Origin: Spirometra erinaceieuropaei
Lineage: Eukaryota > Platyhelminthes > Cestoda > Diphyllobothriidea > Diphyllobothriidae
Direction of reading: 5' to 3'
Assembly: GCA_902702965.1 (NCBI GenBank)
Contig: CACRXP010000009.1
Coordinates: 828,442-892,441, forward strand
Length of the DNA stretch: 64,000 bases
Numbering within the stretch: position 1 is the stretch's first letter; each line of letters opens with the position of its first letter. This document shows positions 54,970-64,000 of the stretch, one piece after another. The position numbers and the translations under genes were made by a program. A model generated the notes under the pieces. The model did no database searches and was not told the origin of the DNA. It saw nothing but the letters and a program-made list of their open reading frames with translations.

Positions 54970-57900
54970 ACTTACGGCAACGATCGTCAACGAACTTTTT
55001 GCCCTTCGCTCCGTCACAGGCCATCGCGTAGGCAGCCAATGAGCTACACGTTATTTCTTGGAATTTCGAGTTTTCCTCCAACCGGATGAGAGTGAGGAAG
55101 GGTCCAACATTAATTTCGCGGTTGCAGAATTTGTAGGATTCAAACCATGCAGCTGCCGTTTCGATGTCGAGCTCCCAACTGGGGACCAAACTATCAAACT
55201 TGAAAATCATCAACAGAAATGCCGTAAATTAAACAGTGCACATCTTAATGTAATATGCCCTATGATTTGAAATGTTTGCCTTTGATCGACCGTCACTTCT
55301 GAAATTACTACTGGGAAGTGAAGACTTTGACTAGTCAGTCAAAGTGGCAGGAGGATAAATCCCAGAAACCTCAGAAATGGTTGTTGTTGTGGGAACTTCA
55401 TTTTTAGACGCACAGAATGCCTGTCCCCGCAAAAAACTGAGTTAATGTGTCAGCACAGTTGGTATAACGTTCAAAATAGGGTTTTAATGAAGTTTAAATT
55501 TAGCTCTCTCTTAAGAATTGGCGTTATTTCAGGTATGGCGGTTTGCCAACAGCCTACATTTTGAGTATAGATTCCAAAACGGTTACCATTGCCTTAATCA
55601 TTAATAAAAGGACGCTCACCGATCGTGAACGGAACTTACTCGTATCCTTGTGTCTTGAGGCATTCTCTAGCGCCCTTGTCTTTGTCGGTAATGCTAGCCT
55701 CCGTCATTTTAACACTGAATCATTAGCTTTTGTCCACGTGATGTTGCTTCTTTCGTAGTTAACATTTTCAACAGGTTTAAGAGTTTTCTTGCAACGAAGA
55801 CACGACTTAAGTTTGCTAGAAGAGAGGCGGTCGTACTACAAAAGTTCTCTTTGCTCAACCAAGATACCTATTTTTTAGATACTCCTAGACTTCGGTCAGA
55901 AATTACTAGAAAAAAGTAAAAATTAGGACTGCGCCACAGGCCGCTGAGAAGTTTACTGGCTCGTCCGAGGTTATATTAACTACATCATTAATTCCCTCAC
56001 TTCCTGGGGCCTGTTCTGATGTTACTAATGAAGGCCGTACGTGATCTCTCGCTGTCGCAACAGCTGCATAAGGACAGAGCTTCCTCTCCTTGTTTTTCAG
56101 CAGAGCAAAACAAATTCAGGCACGATGTCGACTGTGCATTCAGTTCAAGCCAGTAGACAGGCAAGGCTAAAACAAGCCATGAAGCATCAAACTTGCCTGC
56201 ATATCCTCACGTTCCTTGTAACTCCATCTCGACTCGTGCGCCTTCTTCCAAGTCCAATGTGTGTCATCAGGGACGTGATAGTTAGGGTTTAAATTAACAG
56301 CTACCGTGCTTCCAAAGTGGCCGTTGAGTCGACCAAACCACTTGGGGCCGAAGCGAACCCAGAGGACCTCATGAAACATGTCGTAGGCCATGGTGACTTG
56401 CTGGTCGGTAAGTTTCAGCCACCAGCGAGTGTCCCCCTCGACGGTCATAGACTTTTCTACAGGAGAGGGCTCCCAAAAGACACCCTTGCGGAAAGATACC
56501 TAGATAAGATTGGAAGCCATATGAATCATAGATTATTAGAATTGAAGGCAACGATAGTGTACAGGACCCCCAAGTAGATGGTAACTCCAAAAATATACCC
56601 AGAAATTCACTGTGCCCATAAACATCACTGTTCCCATTGCTTGAAATTTCCTTCTTTTCCTGACCAAATACAAACACTCCAGCGGTGCTTTATTCAAAGT
56701 CTGTTATTTTTGAAAATTGATGTTCGCTTATTTGTTAATTATCGCACTCAATTTCCTTGTCAACTGATAGTGTACGTTGAGACTTTCAGCAGACATTTAT
56801 TTTCTGTGTCTCCTTGCTCTCCGCCCTGTGTGCTGTCCCACCCGTAAAACTTCCTCTATCGCCATTCAATGTACACCACGATCCACCAGCTAGCTCGAGT
56901 TAGCCGTGGGCCCAACATCCTATCGTGGCCGAGTTGACTTCCTGGCTCGATCGCAGCTGGTAGTCAGGCCACGCATTACAGGTGGCGGGGGGTTTGTTTA
57001 CTGGAGCTTTTTTGTGGGGCTTCATAATCACATTTGAACGTTTTACGTCGTAGGTTATGATTAGGATACCGATTAATGTTGTCCGATTTTCGGGTTAGGG
57101 TTATGCCCTTTAGGCCTAGGTTTTCGGGTTACGGTTAGGGCGTAAGTTAACGACTAGGTTTCAGTGTTACGGTCAGGTTTTATAGTTAGGTCTATGTCTA
57201 AGGACTACGGGTACGTTTACGATTTCGGTTAGGGTTAGGGTTAAGGTTGCCATTAGGGTTAGCGGTTAACATTTAAGGTTAAGGTTAGGGTTAATGTCGC
57301 CGTCCGCTTCCCCATTCCTGACTTCCAACTGCGATCTAGCCAACTTCCTTTAATCAGCTTCATGAGAAGTGCTGTAAAGGATAGTTGGCCAGCCATCGTC
57401 ACGAAAACACAAACCAACTTTTCTCCTGATGACTGGTTTATTTTCCTTAAAGGACATTTAAAATTCATGTTAATTTTTCTGTGTTTCGTTCTTCTGGCAG
57501 AGTTCAGGTGGGCATTAGCACTCTTAACTATTAGCGTTCGCTAATCGCCACTACCGTAACAACCTGCATTTACAAATAGTATATTTTCGAGCAATGCTTT
57601 AGGGAAAATGCTCCTTATTTTGACACAGATTAGTGTGGTTGAACAGTGCTTAAGTAGGACAAAAAATAGGAAGCTAGAAAACTTCCCTAGCTGTAACGAA
57701 GAAATATTCGGTTAATTTGACAGACATGAGACTAGATCAAGTCCTGCACGATTGCGAGGGCAGTCCGATTTTAGAGGCTTGAACGTGATCTAACCACGCG
57801 ATATCATTCACACAGTTAGTGAACATTGTGACTAGTGGGGGGTTCGATAGGTTGGCGTTTTGTGCATAATTAAAAGGGTCCCTACCCAAAAAAACATTGA

Positions 57901-60662
57901 CAAAGATATGTTTTCGGTTTGTTGTCGGCGTAGGAGACCACCGCTAGTTCAATTATCGCTCGGTTATATATAGGCTGAAAATTAAGAAGTATTTTACTAT
58001 GAGGAATCACCTAACATCATAGTTCGTAGCTGGCATAAGCAGTGTATTTTAAAGACAGTTTTCTTGACTTTCAATGCAAAAAATGACGAATGTTTCAATG
58101 AGAATGTCTTATTCCGAGCTTAAGGCATAGTACAGCAGGTAATTATGCAATGAAAAATTAACTGAAATCCCCAAACTGAACCCGGTTAAGACAGACTACT
58201 TATTTATGGTAGTAATATGGACTATCATGCAGCATAATCCCAAGATATTTCTGTCGGTTTTTCAATGCATGCCTTTACAACCCCATGCGAAAATTACGTC
58301 CAGTAAAAATAACTACTCATGTAAACCGACTTGTTTCCATCGATATTCGACGTCCTTACAAATTCGAATGTGTTTTAAACGACACATGCACAAAGATAGT
58401 CTCCCTGTGGTAAACTGCGCCCTTTTAAAATTTTACTTACCAAGGAGAAAACATCTTCCAGGTTTTCAAACGACCTGCAGCCGGTGTCAAGACATAGTCA
58501 AGATGACGGGGGGGGGGATAGGTGAGAGGGGGAGCAAGAGTCTGGCACGGCCGATCAGCGCCTAGGCGTACTACCACACCTCTCGGTCCACAACATATAA
58601 ACACTTGACCAGGATTTTAACCAGTAACAACAGAATGACCGGTCAGAAGGACGAGGATGATGACTGGGCAACCATGTCCACCACCTGTATACCCAGCGGG
58701 AGTGCAGGCACACCCACCGGCAGGGAACCAGGTGTCAAAGAATTGCCAAAGCGCGCACCAGGCTTCGAGAGCCGCGGTTTGCTGAATCATGGCATAGCAG
58801 ACGCATACACTCCTTAAGGTCATGAGTTACATACAGTAAGTGGTCTAACTCATGAAATGTCAACAGAAATTCCGAAATGCATTTCCGTTTCGAAAAGGTA
58901 AATCAAGTAGGGTTGTAAAACCAATCATCATGCAGCACAATTCTATAATAATTTAGTTACCCCAGAACGCCGGCTTTCGGACAAACTTCTTTCCGGCTGC
59001 ATCTAAAAACCATGCTCCGTAAAAATGACTACTTGAGTAGTATGAATTTTTTCATTGATTTTTGATGCCCTTAAAAATTTAATTGTATTTCATGGAAAAC
59101 ATGCATAAAACTATTCATTCTTTCGCTCTCTCGGTAGAAAATTACGTTTTCTTTCAATTGTACCCTTGAATGAGGGTAAAATTCGGTTTTTAAAAGCTTC
59201 TAATTGTGAGATTTTTTAATACGTGAAATGGCCCTTCGTAAAACGTCATGTTTCTGTATTTACCAGCGTGGCCTGTAAAGTTAACAATGTGGCTCAAACG
59301 CACTGCGTAATTTTATGAACCCCATATAATCTACCCTTAATACCGTAAACAAATGTATGGTTATTCGTACGCAAAAATTATACGGCTTGTAGTTTGGGAA
59401 CCCTGAATGCGAGTGTGACGGCAGATTGACATCAAAATTATTCGGGAATTGAAAAAGTCTGTAAATACTGAATCATATCCATTCTTCGGGGATAAAATTA
59501 GGAGATGACATAATTTTCTACCGAATGAGGAGAAGATTTAATATTTTTAAGCATGTTTTCTATGAAGTATAATTGAAATTTTAAGGAAATCGAAAATCAG
59601 TGAAAACAGATGCATGCTACATAAGTAAGCATTTTTTGCAAAGTTTTTAGATGCAGCCAGAAAAGACGTTTGTTGGAAAGCCGGCACCCGAGGTAAATGA
59701 AGTAGTACATAATTATGATGCATGATGGTTAGTGTTACAACCCTACTTAATTAATCTTTTCGGACCGAAAACGCATTTCGCAATTTCTGTTGACATTTCC
59801 TGAGTTAGCCCACTTACTGTAATTACTGCATGTCACACCTAGTCGCTGACTTACTGCACATCAAAGCAAGATGTCATCCAAAAAGTGCTTCTCGAGCTAG
59901 TGTAGGATTAACATGATTGCCCTGTTCGCTATTCCGTCTGCACCTAGGCTCTGAAATACACGTTGTTAAGGTATAGGCAGTAAGAATACTCAAAATGGCA
60001 TGAAGATATTAAAAATAGTGTATATGTACAAAGGATGAGCGGGCAAACTAAAAGTAAATTAGCGTGGGTTTGTTTGCAAATAACGGGACGCAACTTGGAG
60101 TAAATCAGTTTGGACTAAGGTTCATTAGCGCAAGCCGAAAGCTGATATGGATATTTGGGTCGAAGTTCACGGTCCACGCCAGAAAACCGAGTAATATTCA
60201 TCAGCCTGACAGCAGACGGCTAGAAGTATATACTGGGTTGTGCCGCTGCATGTCACAGCCGCGGAGAGTTCGGCTCATCAGTGCGTCCGCCATCATTCCA
60301 CGTGCGGCGGCAGAATATTGGCGAAACACTTGTCTGGGCTTTTAGCTAGAACCTCTGCTGCTTGTGTGTTGTCCTGTAACCTACCTGCCATTTCTTTATA
60401 AGCCATGAGAAGTCATAAACCTCAAGAAAATGACTTACGGTTATGCTTCCTGATCTGCCAATTTTGTACTCTTCCCCGTCGTATACCAAACGTAGTTCAA
60501 AGTCGTCTCTGTGAGTCGAGAGTGTTAGAGCAATGCTGTCCTCCAAGGTATCCTTGACCAACATATATTGACTGTCTTTATATAGGTTAATGGGCAGTAT
60601 TTTTCCATCGAAGCGGATTATTCGCGGCGTTAGCTGGGGTGTGAGGAATAACCAGGCGTCGT
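54970..60662 (-). CDS. Gene 2: paralogue of gene 1, vWD domain and tail (3 exons seen, 5' part beyond right edge)
   Basis: Exons in transcript order are 60662-60439, 56484-56197 and 55198-54974. They encode the two halves of a vWD domain and a tail, aligning exon by exon with gene 1 (23279, 25375 and 25758). All intron positions and phases agree: entry after one base of a codon, then 0, 0, then phase 1. Like gene 1 it is probably the C-terminal end of an apolipoprotein B/apolipophorin-like secreted lipid carrier, a family inference. No homologue of the preceding exon (20078) was found up to 64000; in gene 1 that intron is 3.1 kb, so the rest may be off the window. The two proteins are diverged, so the duplication is old. 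Confidence 0.65.
54974..55198 (-). CDS. Gene 2 exon, post-vWD tail
   Basis: Acceptor GATTTTCAAG gives phase 0. It reads FDSLVPSWELDIETAAAWFE and ends near CDGAKGKKFVDDRC at a GTAAGT donor in phase 1, the phase of the matching gene 1 donor. It has four cysteines against two in gene 1. Reading through the donor would end two codons later at TAA, so this could instead be the last exon. Confidence 0.65.
56197..56484 (-). CDS. Gene 2 exon, second half of vWD domain, probable GC donor
   Basis: 96 codons, phase 0 at both ends, starting after CTTTCCGCAAG. It encodes GDTRWWLKLTDQQVTMAYDM, then LWVRFGPKWFGRLNGHFGST and HWTWKKAHESRW, aligned with gene 1 at W-x-L-x-V, F-x-G-x-x-G and the final W. The only donor that keeps length and phase is CAG/GCAAGT, a GC-AG intron. 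A second acceptor at 56457 (CTCCTGTAG) is out of phase with the upstream exon. GRLNG replaces the usual GLCGN. Confidence 0.7.
57050..57345 (-). repeat. Dispersed repeat R7, inverted copy with TTAGGG-like array
   Basis: The stretch from GGGTTACGGTTAGGG to 57300 is a degenerate TTAGGG array. It ends in CGCCGTCCGCTTCCCCATTC and CCAACTGCGATCTAGCC, the inverse of the block at 24265-24310. It lies in the gene 2 intron between 56484 and 60439. Confidence 0.6.
57350..58125. other. Intron of gene 2, nothing recognised
   Basis: Short frames only (60 codons at most). No match to the repeat families of this window. Confidence 0.4.
58131..58460. mobile_element. Fold-back element, left-arm relic
   Basis: TA/CAGCAGGTAATTATGCAATG is a changed left end, followed by arm-like phrases (GGACTATCATGCAGCATAAT, CGACGTCCTTACAAATTCGA). 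It breaks off before the core and is followed by R3. Confidence 0.5.
58480..58825 (+). repeat. Dispersed repeat R3, 5'-truncated (type-1 end)
   Basis: Starts at GCCGGTGTCAAGACATAGTC and ends with GGTTTGCTGAATCATGGCATAGC. It lacks the first about 130 bases of the family and contains a G9 tract. Confidence 0.7.
58834..59819. mobile_element. Fold-back element, near-complete copy (subfamily B)
   Basis: TA/CAGTAAGTGGTCTAACTC and GAGTTAGCCCACTTACTG/TA, 986 bases. The arms are inverse copies and the core lies in the opposite orientation to that of 30967. It sits within the gene 2 intron, only 620 bases from the first vWD exon. Confidence 0.85.
60060..60345 (+). repeat. Dispersed repeat R6
   Basis: GCTGATATGGATATTTGGGT and CGGCTCATCAGTGCGTCCGC correspond to the R6 units near 1800-2180. 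It ends about 90 bases from the gene 2 exon and supplies intron sequence there. Confidence 0.6.
60439..60662 (-). CDS. Gene 2 exon, first half of vWD domain
   Basis: Acceptor TTTCGATTTAG, donor GTAAGT. It reads DAWLFLTPQLTPRIIRFDGK, then SQYMLVKDTLEDSIALTLST and FELRLVYDGEEYKIGRSGSI. RFDGK and SQYMLVKD stand exactly where gene 1 has TFDGD and TSYLLLRD. The exon begins with two bases of a split codon, as in gene 1, and is one codon longer. Confidence 0.8.
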
Positions 60663-61119
60663 CTAAATCGAAAAAATATTTGAAACTATCGGCAAAGAAG
60701 CACAATGCAATTTACTCTCAGTACCCCGCTTGTTTATTTTAAGCTGAATTTGATGCAAGGTTAGAGGTCAGACACTGAAATAAACGCAAAAGGAAAACTG
60801 TTCAGATAGCTTTTAATGATAAAAGTACATTACTCCAAGTAATTCCACGCTTAACTGGAAAAAAGACTTGAATAAACGGGGCAAGAGATCATAATACGTA
60901 CGAGAGTGCGCCTAAAAATAACCGGAAACTGTGGGTACCCATTAACATGTCCAAATTAATATTACTTAAGTTCCTTTTTCAGTAATTCTCCTCCTTTTTC
61001 TAAACAGACCCCCATGTGGACGTTTGTTGTTAGTTCCAGCTTTGCGTGATGTTGGCGTGATATTTTAATAGTGGGTCATTGACCATCTGTTCCTGCCTAC
61101 CATTAACGTCCTTTACAGC

Positions 61120-61570
61120 TTACTAACCGTTCGATCGTCGCATCCGATGTTGCCAATTGTGCCTGCTACACAGCTAAGTGCAGCAGGCGCGGCGACTTGC
61201 CCGTGGATCAGTTTATGGTGGATGTAGACTTGCGCAGCATCTACCGCACATCCTCCTCCTCCTCCGGCATCTGAGCTCGGTGTTAAGACAGAGTCAGGTG
61301 GGGGGAGGGAGCAGGTGGCGGACAGGTCCGGATTTACACAAAGACGCGCCAGCACACCCCCTGGTCCACAACATACATTTGAGCAGGATTTTAACCAATA
61401 ACAACAACACTACTACGGGTCAGGGAAGGGCGGATGACTAGGCAGCCATGCGCACAACCTCTATACCCAGCAGGAGTGCAAGCGCATCTACCGGCAGGGC
61501 GCCAGGTGTCAGAGAACTGTCAGCGTATAGCATGCTGCGAGGACCATGGTTTGCTGATGCGTGTCTAACA
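61120..61570 (+). repeat. Dispersed repeat R3 (type-1 end)
   Basis: GTTCGATCGTCGCATCCGAT is a changed start; GAGCTCGGTGTTAAGACAGA, AACATACATTTGAGCAGGAT and CCAGGTGTCAGAGAACTGTC follow in the family order. Confidence 0.7.
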
Positions 61571-62029
61571 GACGTTCACAAAACCTTAACAGATTATTAG
61601 CACGCTAGACAAATATGCTATATTATGCAGTATATTAAGGTAGAAATATTACATTTGAGGGACTTGGTGATGTTGACTGGTGCATTACGAAGTTTGGTCC
61701 ACACGTCTGCAACGGCGAATTCACGAAGAACCGGCCTCGATATCTGAAGAACACGCTGGGGCCAAGTACTCTGAAAGCGAAAACAAACCTTAAACAGTCC
61801 AGAAAATTATGAAAAAGGCATAATTAAAACATACATTTCCACAATAAAAATGCGGGAGATTTGAAGTTTTAAAAGTGCCAATCGTGCCGGCGCCCACAGG
61901 CTGACATGCTGGCCGGCGTGGCTTGTCGCCCCTGAACGTAAATGCGTCATGGACTCGGTCAGTGTAGCACCAAATCACATGACCAACGCTCAGCTTCCGC
62001 GTACAGGCAAGCAAGTGTCAGACCAGCGC

Positions 62030-62500
62030 GACCCACCCGACAGTTCGACCGTCGATTTCGACGATGTCCGCCGTGTGCTGCACAGCAAGGTGAGAGCAGG
62101 GACGGCGACTTGCGCGTGAATTAGTTTATAGGGATGGTAGACTTGCACAGTATCTACCGCACGCTCTCCTCCCCCACCCGGACCTGCTGTCAAGACAGAG
62201 TCAAGAAGACCGGAGGTGGGAGGCGGGGCAGAGTTCGAGCCCACTCCACAGCTCCCGGTTCACACAACAAATGACCAGGTTTTTGATCAACATAAACAAC
62301 AAAGGGGGAGGGACAGGGTTCCAGTTTGCGTGACGACTGTGCTTAACCGGGTCTGCCACCGCACCCCAAATTGTTGGCATTTGTTATGGTGCAGAGCCCG
62401 ATAACGCCTGTCAGAGTTCAATATGAGCCCCGTGTTGGTCCAACGCATCTACCACGTTACCAGCTTGGAGGGGCACAACATCCACCCATTGCCACTTACG
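62030..62500 (+). repeat. Dispersed repeat R3 (type-2 end)
   Basis: CGACCGTCGATTTCGACGAT at the start and CACCGCACCCCAAATTGTTG near the end, the latter as in 1-115 and 38056. The flanking ORFs are chance frames. Confidence 0.75.
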
Positions 62501-62825
62501 CGCCGCCGAACGGATGTCTGCTTCTGAACCATATGCCCACACTACCAGCTCAAGGCAGCCTACCTTGCGCAGAGAACCAATCGGCTCTCACTGCTCTCTG
62601 TTCTCTCTTTTGCTGGCAACCATCATGGCCATGTCTGGGGTCCTCGTTCAGGGCTCCGTCGCCCCAAAGCCATTCATGTTCGCAGCGAGCGGTTTCGGAC
62701 ACGCCGACCCACTCGGCCGAATCCATCTCGGATATCAGAACGTCCACAGAGTCGCAGCAGCTCACAGCTGCTCTAAACCGCCCTTCCGCTTTGTTTTTGC
62801 AGCATAAAATCCTGATCAATTGATA

Positions 62826-63632
62826 GGAAGTAGAAGCGGTCGCTGAGACAAGAGCTGTATTCGCCTAACTTTTCGGGTTCTCGCTCGAACCCATCATCAG
62901 AGACAGTGACATAAATGGGTGATGCGTGCACACGAAGTCACTGTGCTACTGCATGCAAAAGATTACTAACGGAACCCCCCTTTGAAGTGGATTGTCGTCC
63001 GCTGGTGCGCCAATTGTTTGATGGCCGGCCAGTTTCTCCAACCATCGAAGAAACTGGAAGATTGCTCCCGACGAGAACCGCGAGACACGCGGCAGTGGTG
63101 CGGAGAAATAACTTCAACTCTCAGGTCGCGGCCCATTCTACGAGACGTGGGTCCACATTCAAGTTCGATGAGGCCGAAATTCTCACGAGAGGGGATATTC
63201 TCGTGAGCCGCGAGTTGCTTAAATCATGGTTCAGAGGACCTCCGTCTAACAACAAGTGCAACGACATCCCCACTCTATATTCCTTGTTGAGGCATAGGCT
63301 GGCCAAAGTAATTGACCACTCGGGAGCGCGCAAACCGGTGAGCCAGATGGCTGAGCAATCATCACGCCAGCATCCAGCACGGGTGATGTGATTTCAGCAG
63401 CAAACAACTTGTATGTCGAACATCAGGCAATTAGTAAACCAGCGGACTACAATCCTCGATTAAGGGAAGCGCGATTAATATACATAGGTATGTGGTAGCA
63501 TAGCGGTTGCAACTTCCTGCGCACGAATCAACCGTTTCTGTCACTGTCTCTGATGATGAGTTTAAGCGAGAATCCGAAACGTCAGGCGAATTAAGCTCTT
63601 GTCCCAACGATCGCTTCTACTTCTTATCAACT
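62826..63632 (+). mobile_element. Short Penelope-like element with inverted terminal tails
   Basis: A 3' tail in inverse orientation (62826-62915, TTTCGGGTTCTCGCTCGAAC) precedes a plus-strand GIY-YIG fragment (63045-63245: RLLPTRTARHAAVVRRNNFN, STFKFDEAEILTRGDILVSR). A direct 3' tail (63545-63632, GCGAGAATCCGAAACGTCAG) follows, so the element is bounded by inverted tails, an arrangement known for 5'-truncated Penelope-like copies. The reverse transcriptase is absent. It ends exactly where the CR1-like fragment becomes readable. Confidence 0.75.
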
Positions 63633-64000
63633 ACAGAACAGTTGACCTCTGTTCAATCTGTTACAAAATTATGGAAAAAGTAATCAATCGCTAGCTAATG
63701 CGTTTTATAGGGCAGAATAATCACCCAGCAGGGATTCCGCAGAGGCAGATCACGCTTGACTAATTTGCTCATTTGTCTAGGGCGCTGGACCCGGGCAGTC
63801 TATATCGACTTTAAGAAGACATTCGATAGTGTACCTCATCAGCGACTCCTGTACAAGCTCGACCGAACAGGCTTTAAGAGTAGCGGTTGTAAGCGGTGTT
63901 CCTCAAGGCTTCGTTCTTGGTCCTACTCTGTTCATTACATGGGTCAACGGCTGTTTCAGTAAATTTTATTGTGATGTCACCATGTTTGCTAATGATTTGA
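63633..64000 (+). mobile_element. CR1/jockey-type LINE reverse transcriptase fragment, runs off the window
   Basis: Readable with several frameshifts: RTVDLCSICYKIMEKVINR, LTNLLICLGRWTRAVYIDF, KKTFDSVPHQRLLYKLDRTG (motif A region), then in another frame VSGVPQGFVLGPTLFITW (motif B) and VTMFANDL, where the catalytic YADD has become FAND. These motifs are typical of non-LTR reverse transcriptases. At least two frameshifts, a stop and the altered active site make it a pseudogene. Confidence 0.8.

Noticed and set aside
1..64000. CRISPR arrays or bacterial operons
   Set aside because: No regularly spaced identical repeats and no tightly packed coding frames; the window is eukaryotic.

Overview
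The window looks like eukaryotic nuclear DNA, most likely from a large, repeat-rich flatworm genome, perhaps a tapeworm of the diphyllobothriid type. The evidence is short coding exons separated by kilobase introns with GT..AG signals, Penelope-like and CR1-like retroelement remnants, tRNA-derived repeats and degenerate TTAGGG arrays. No single marker fixes the species, so this assignment is an inference. Nothing bacterial (operons, ribosome binding sites) is visible, and most open frames over 60 codons are chance frames in repeats.

Two protein-coding genes are well supported, and they are paralogues. Gene 1 is on the + strand at about 2.39-26.3 kb. It is the 3' part of a gene that probably begins left of the window, and eleven exons can be joined with matching splice phases at every junction. 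Its product has a helix-rich region followed by a split von Willebrand factor type D (vWD) domain and a short tail. This architecture is best explained as the C-terminal end of an apolipoprotein B / apolipophorin-like large lipid transfer protein. Gene 2 is on the - strand (60662 down to about 54970). It shows three exons with the same introns in the same phases, covering both vWD halves and the tail; its 5' part must lie right of the window. The two genes face each other tail to tail, with about 28 kb of repeat-filled DNA between their 3' ends.

The rest is mostly mobile DNA. The commonest family is a fold-back element of about 980 bp: two arms of about 370 bp, each the inverse of the other, around a core of about 235 bp. 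Its ends are CAGT.../...ACTG next to TA, which suggests Tc1/mariner-type mobilisation. Near-complete copies lie at 7.9, 10.9, 31, 51.5 and 58.8 kb, with many partial ones. Penelope-like fragments (reverse transcriptase plus GIY-YIG nuclease) lie at 2.9-4.0, 14.4-16.3, 43.6-44.1 and 62.8-63.6 kb. A CR1-like reverse transcriptase runs off the right edge. Other dispersed families include a tRNA-headed SINE, tRNA-like genes (two in a perfect head-to-head arrangement at 13.1-13.5 kb), a roughly 450 bp family with two alternative 3' ends, and several families that carry telomere-like arrays internally.

Layout: 0-2.3 kb repeats; 2.4-26.3 kb gene 1 with repeats in its introns; 26.3-54.9 kb intergenic repeats, a possible small exon near 29 kb and an unexplained pyrimidine-rich block at 44.6-48.7 kb; 55-60.7 kb 3' part of gene 2; 60.7-64 kb repeats, presumably inside a gene 2 intron.
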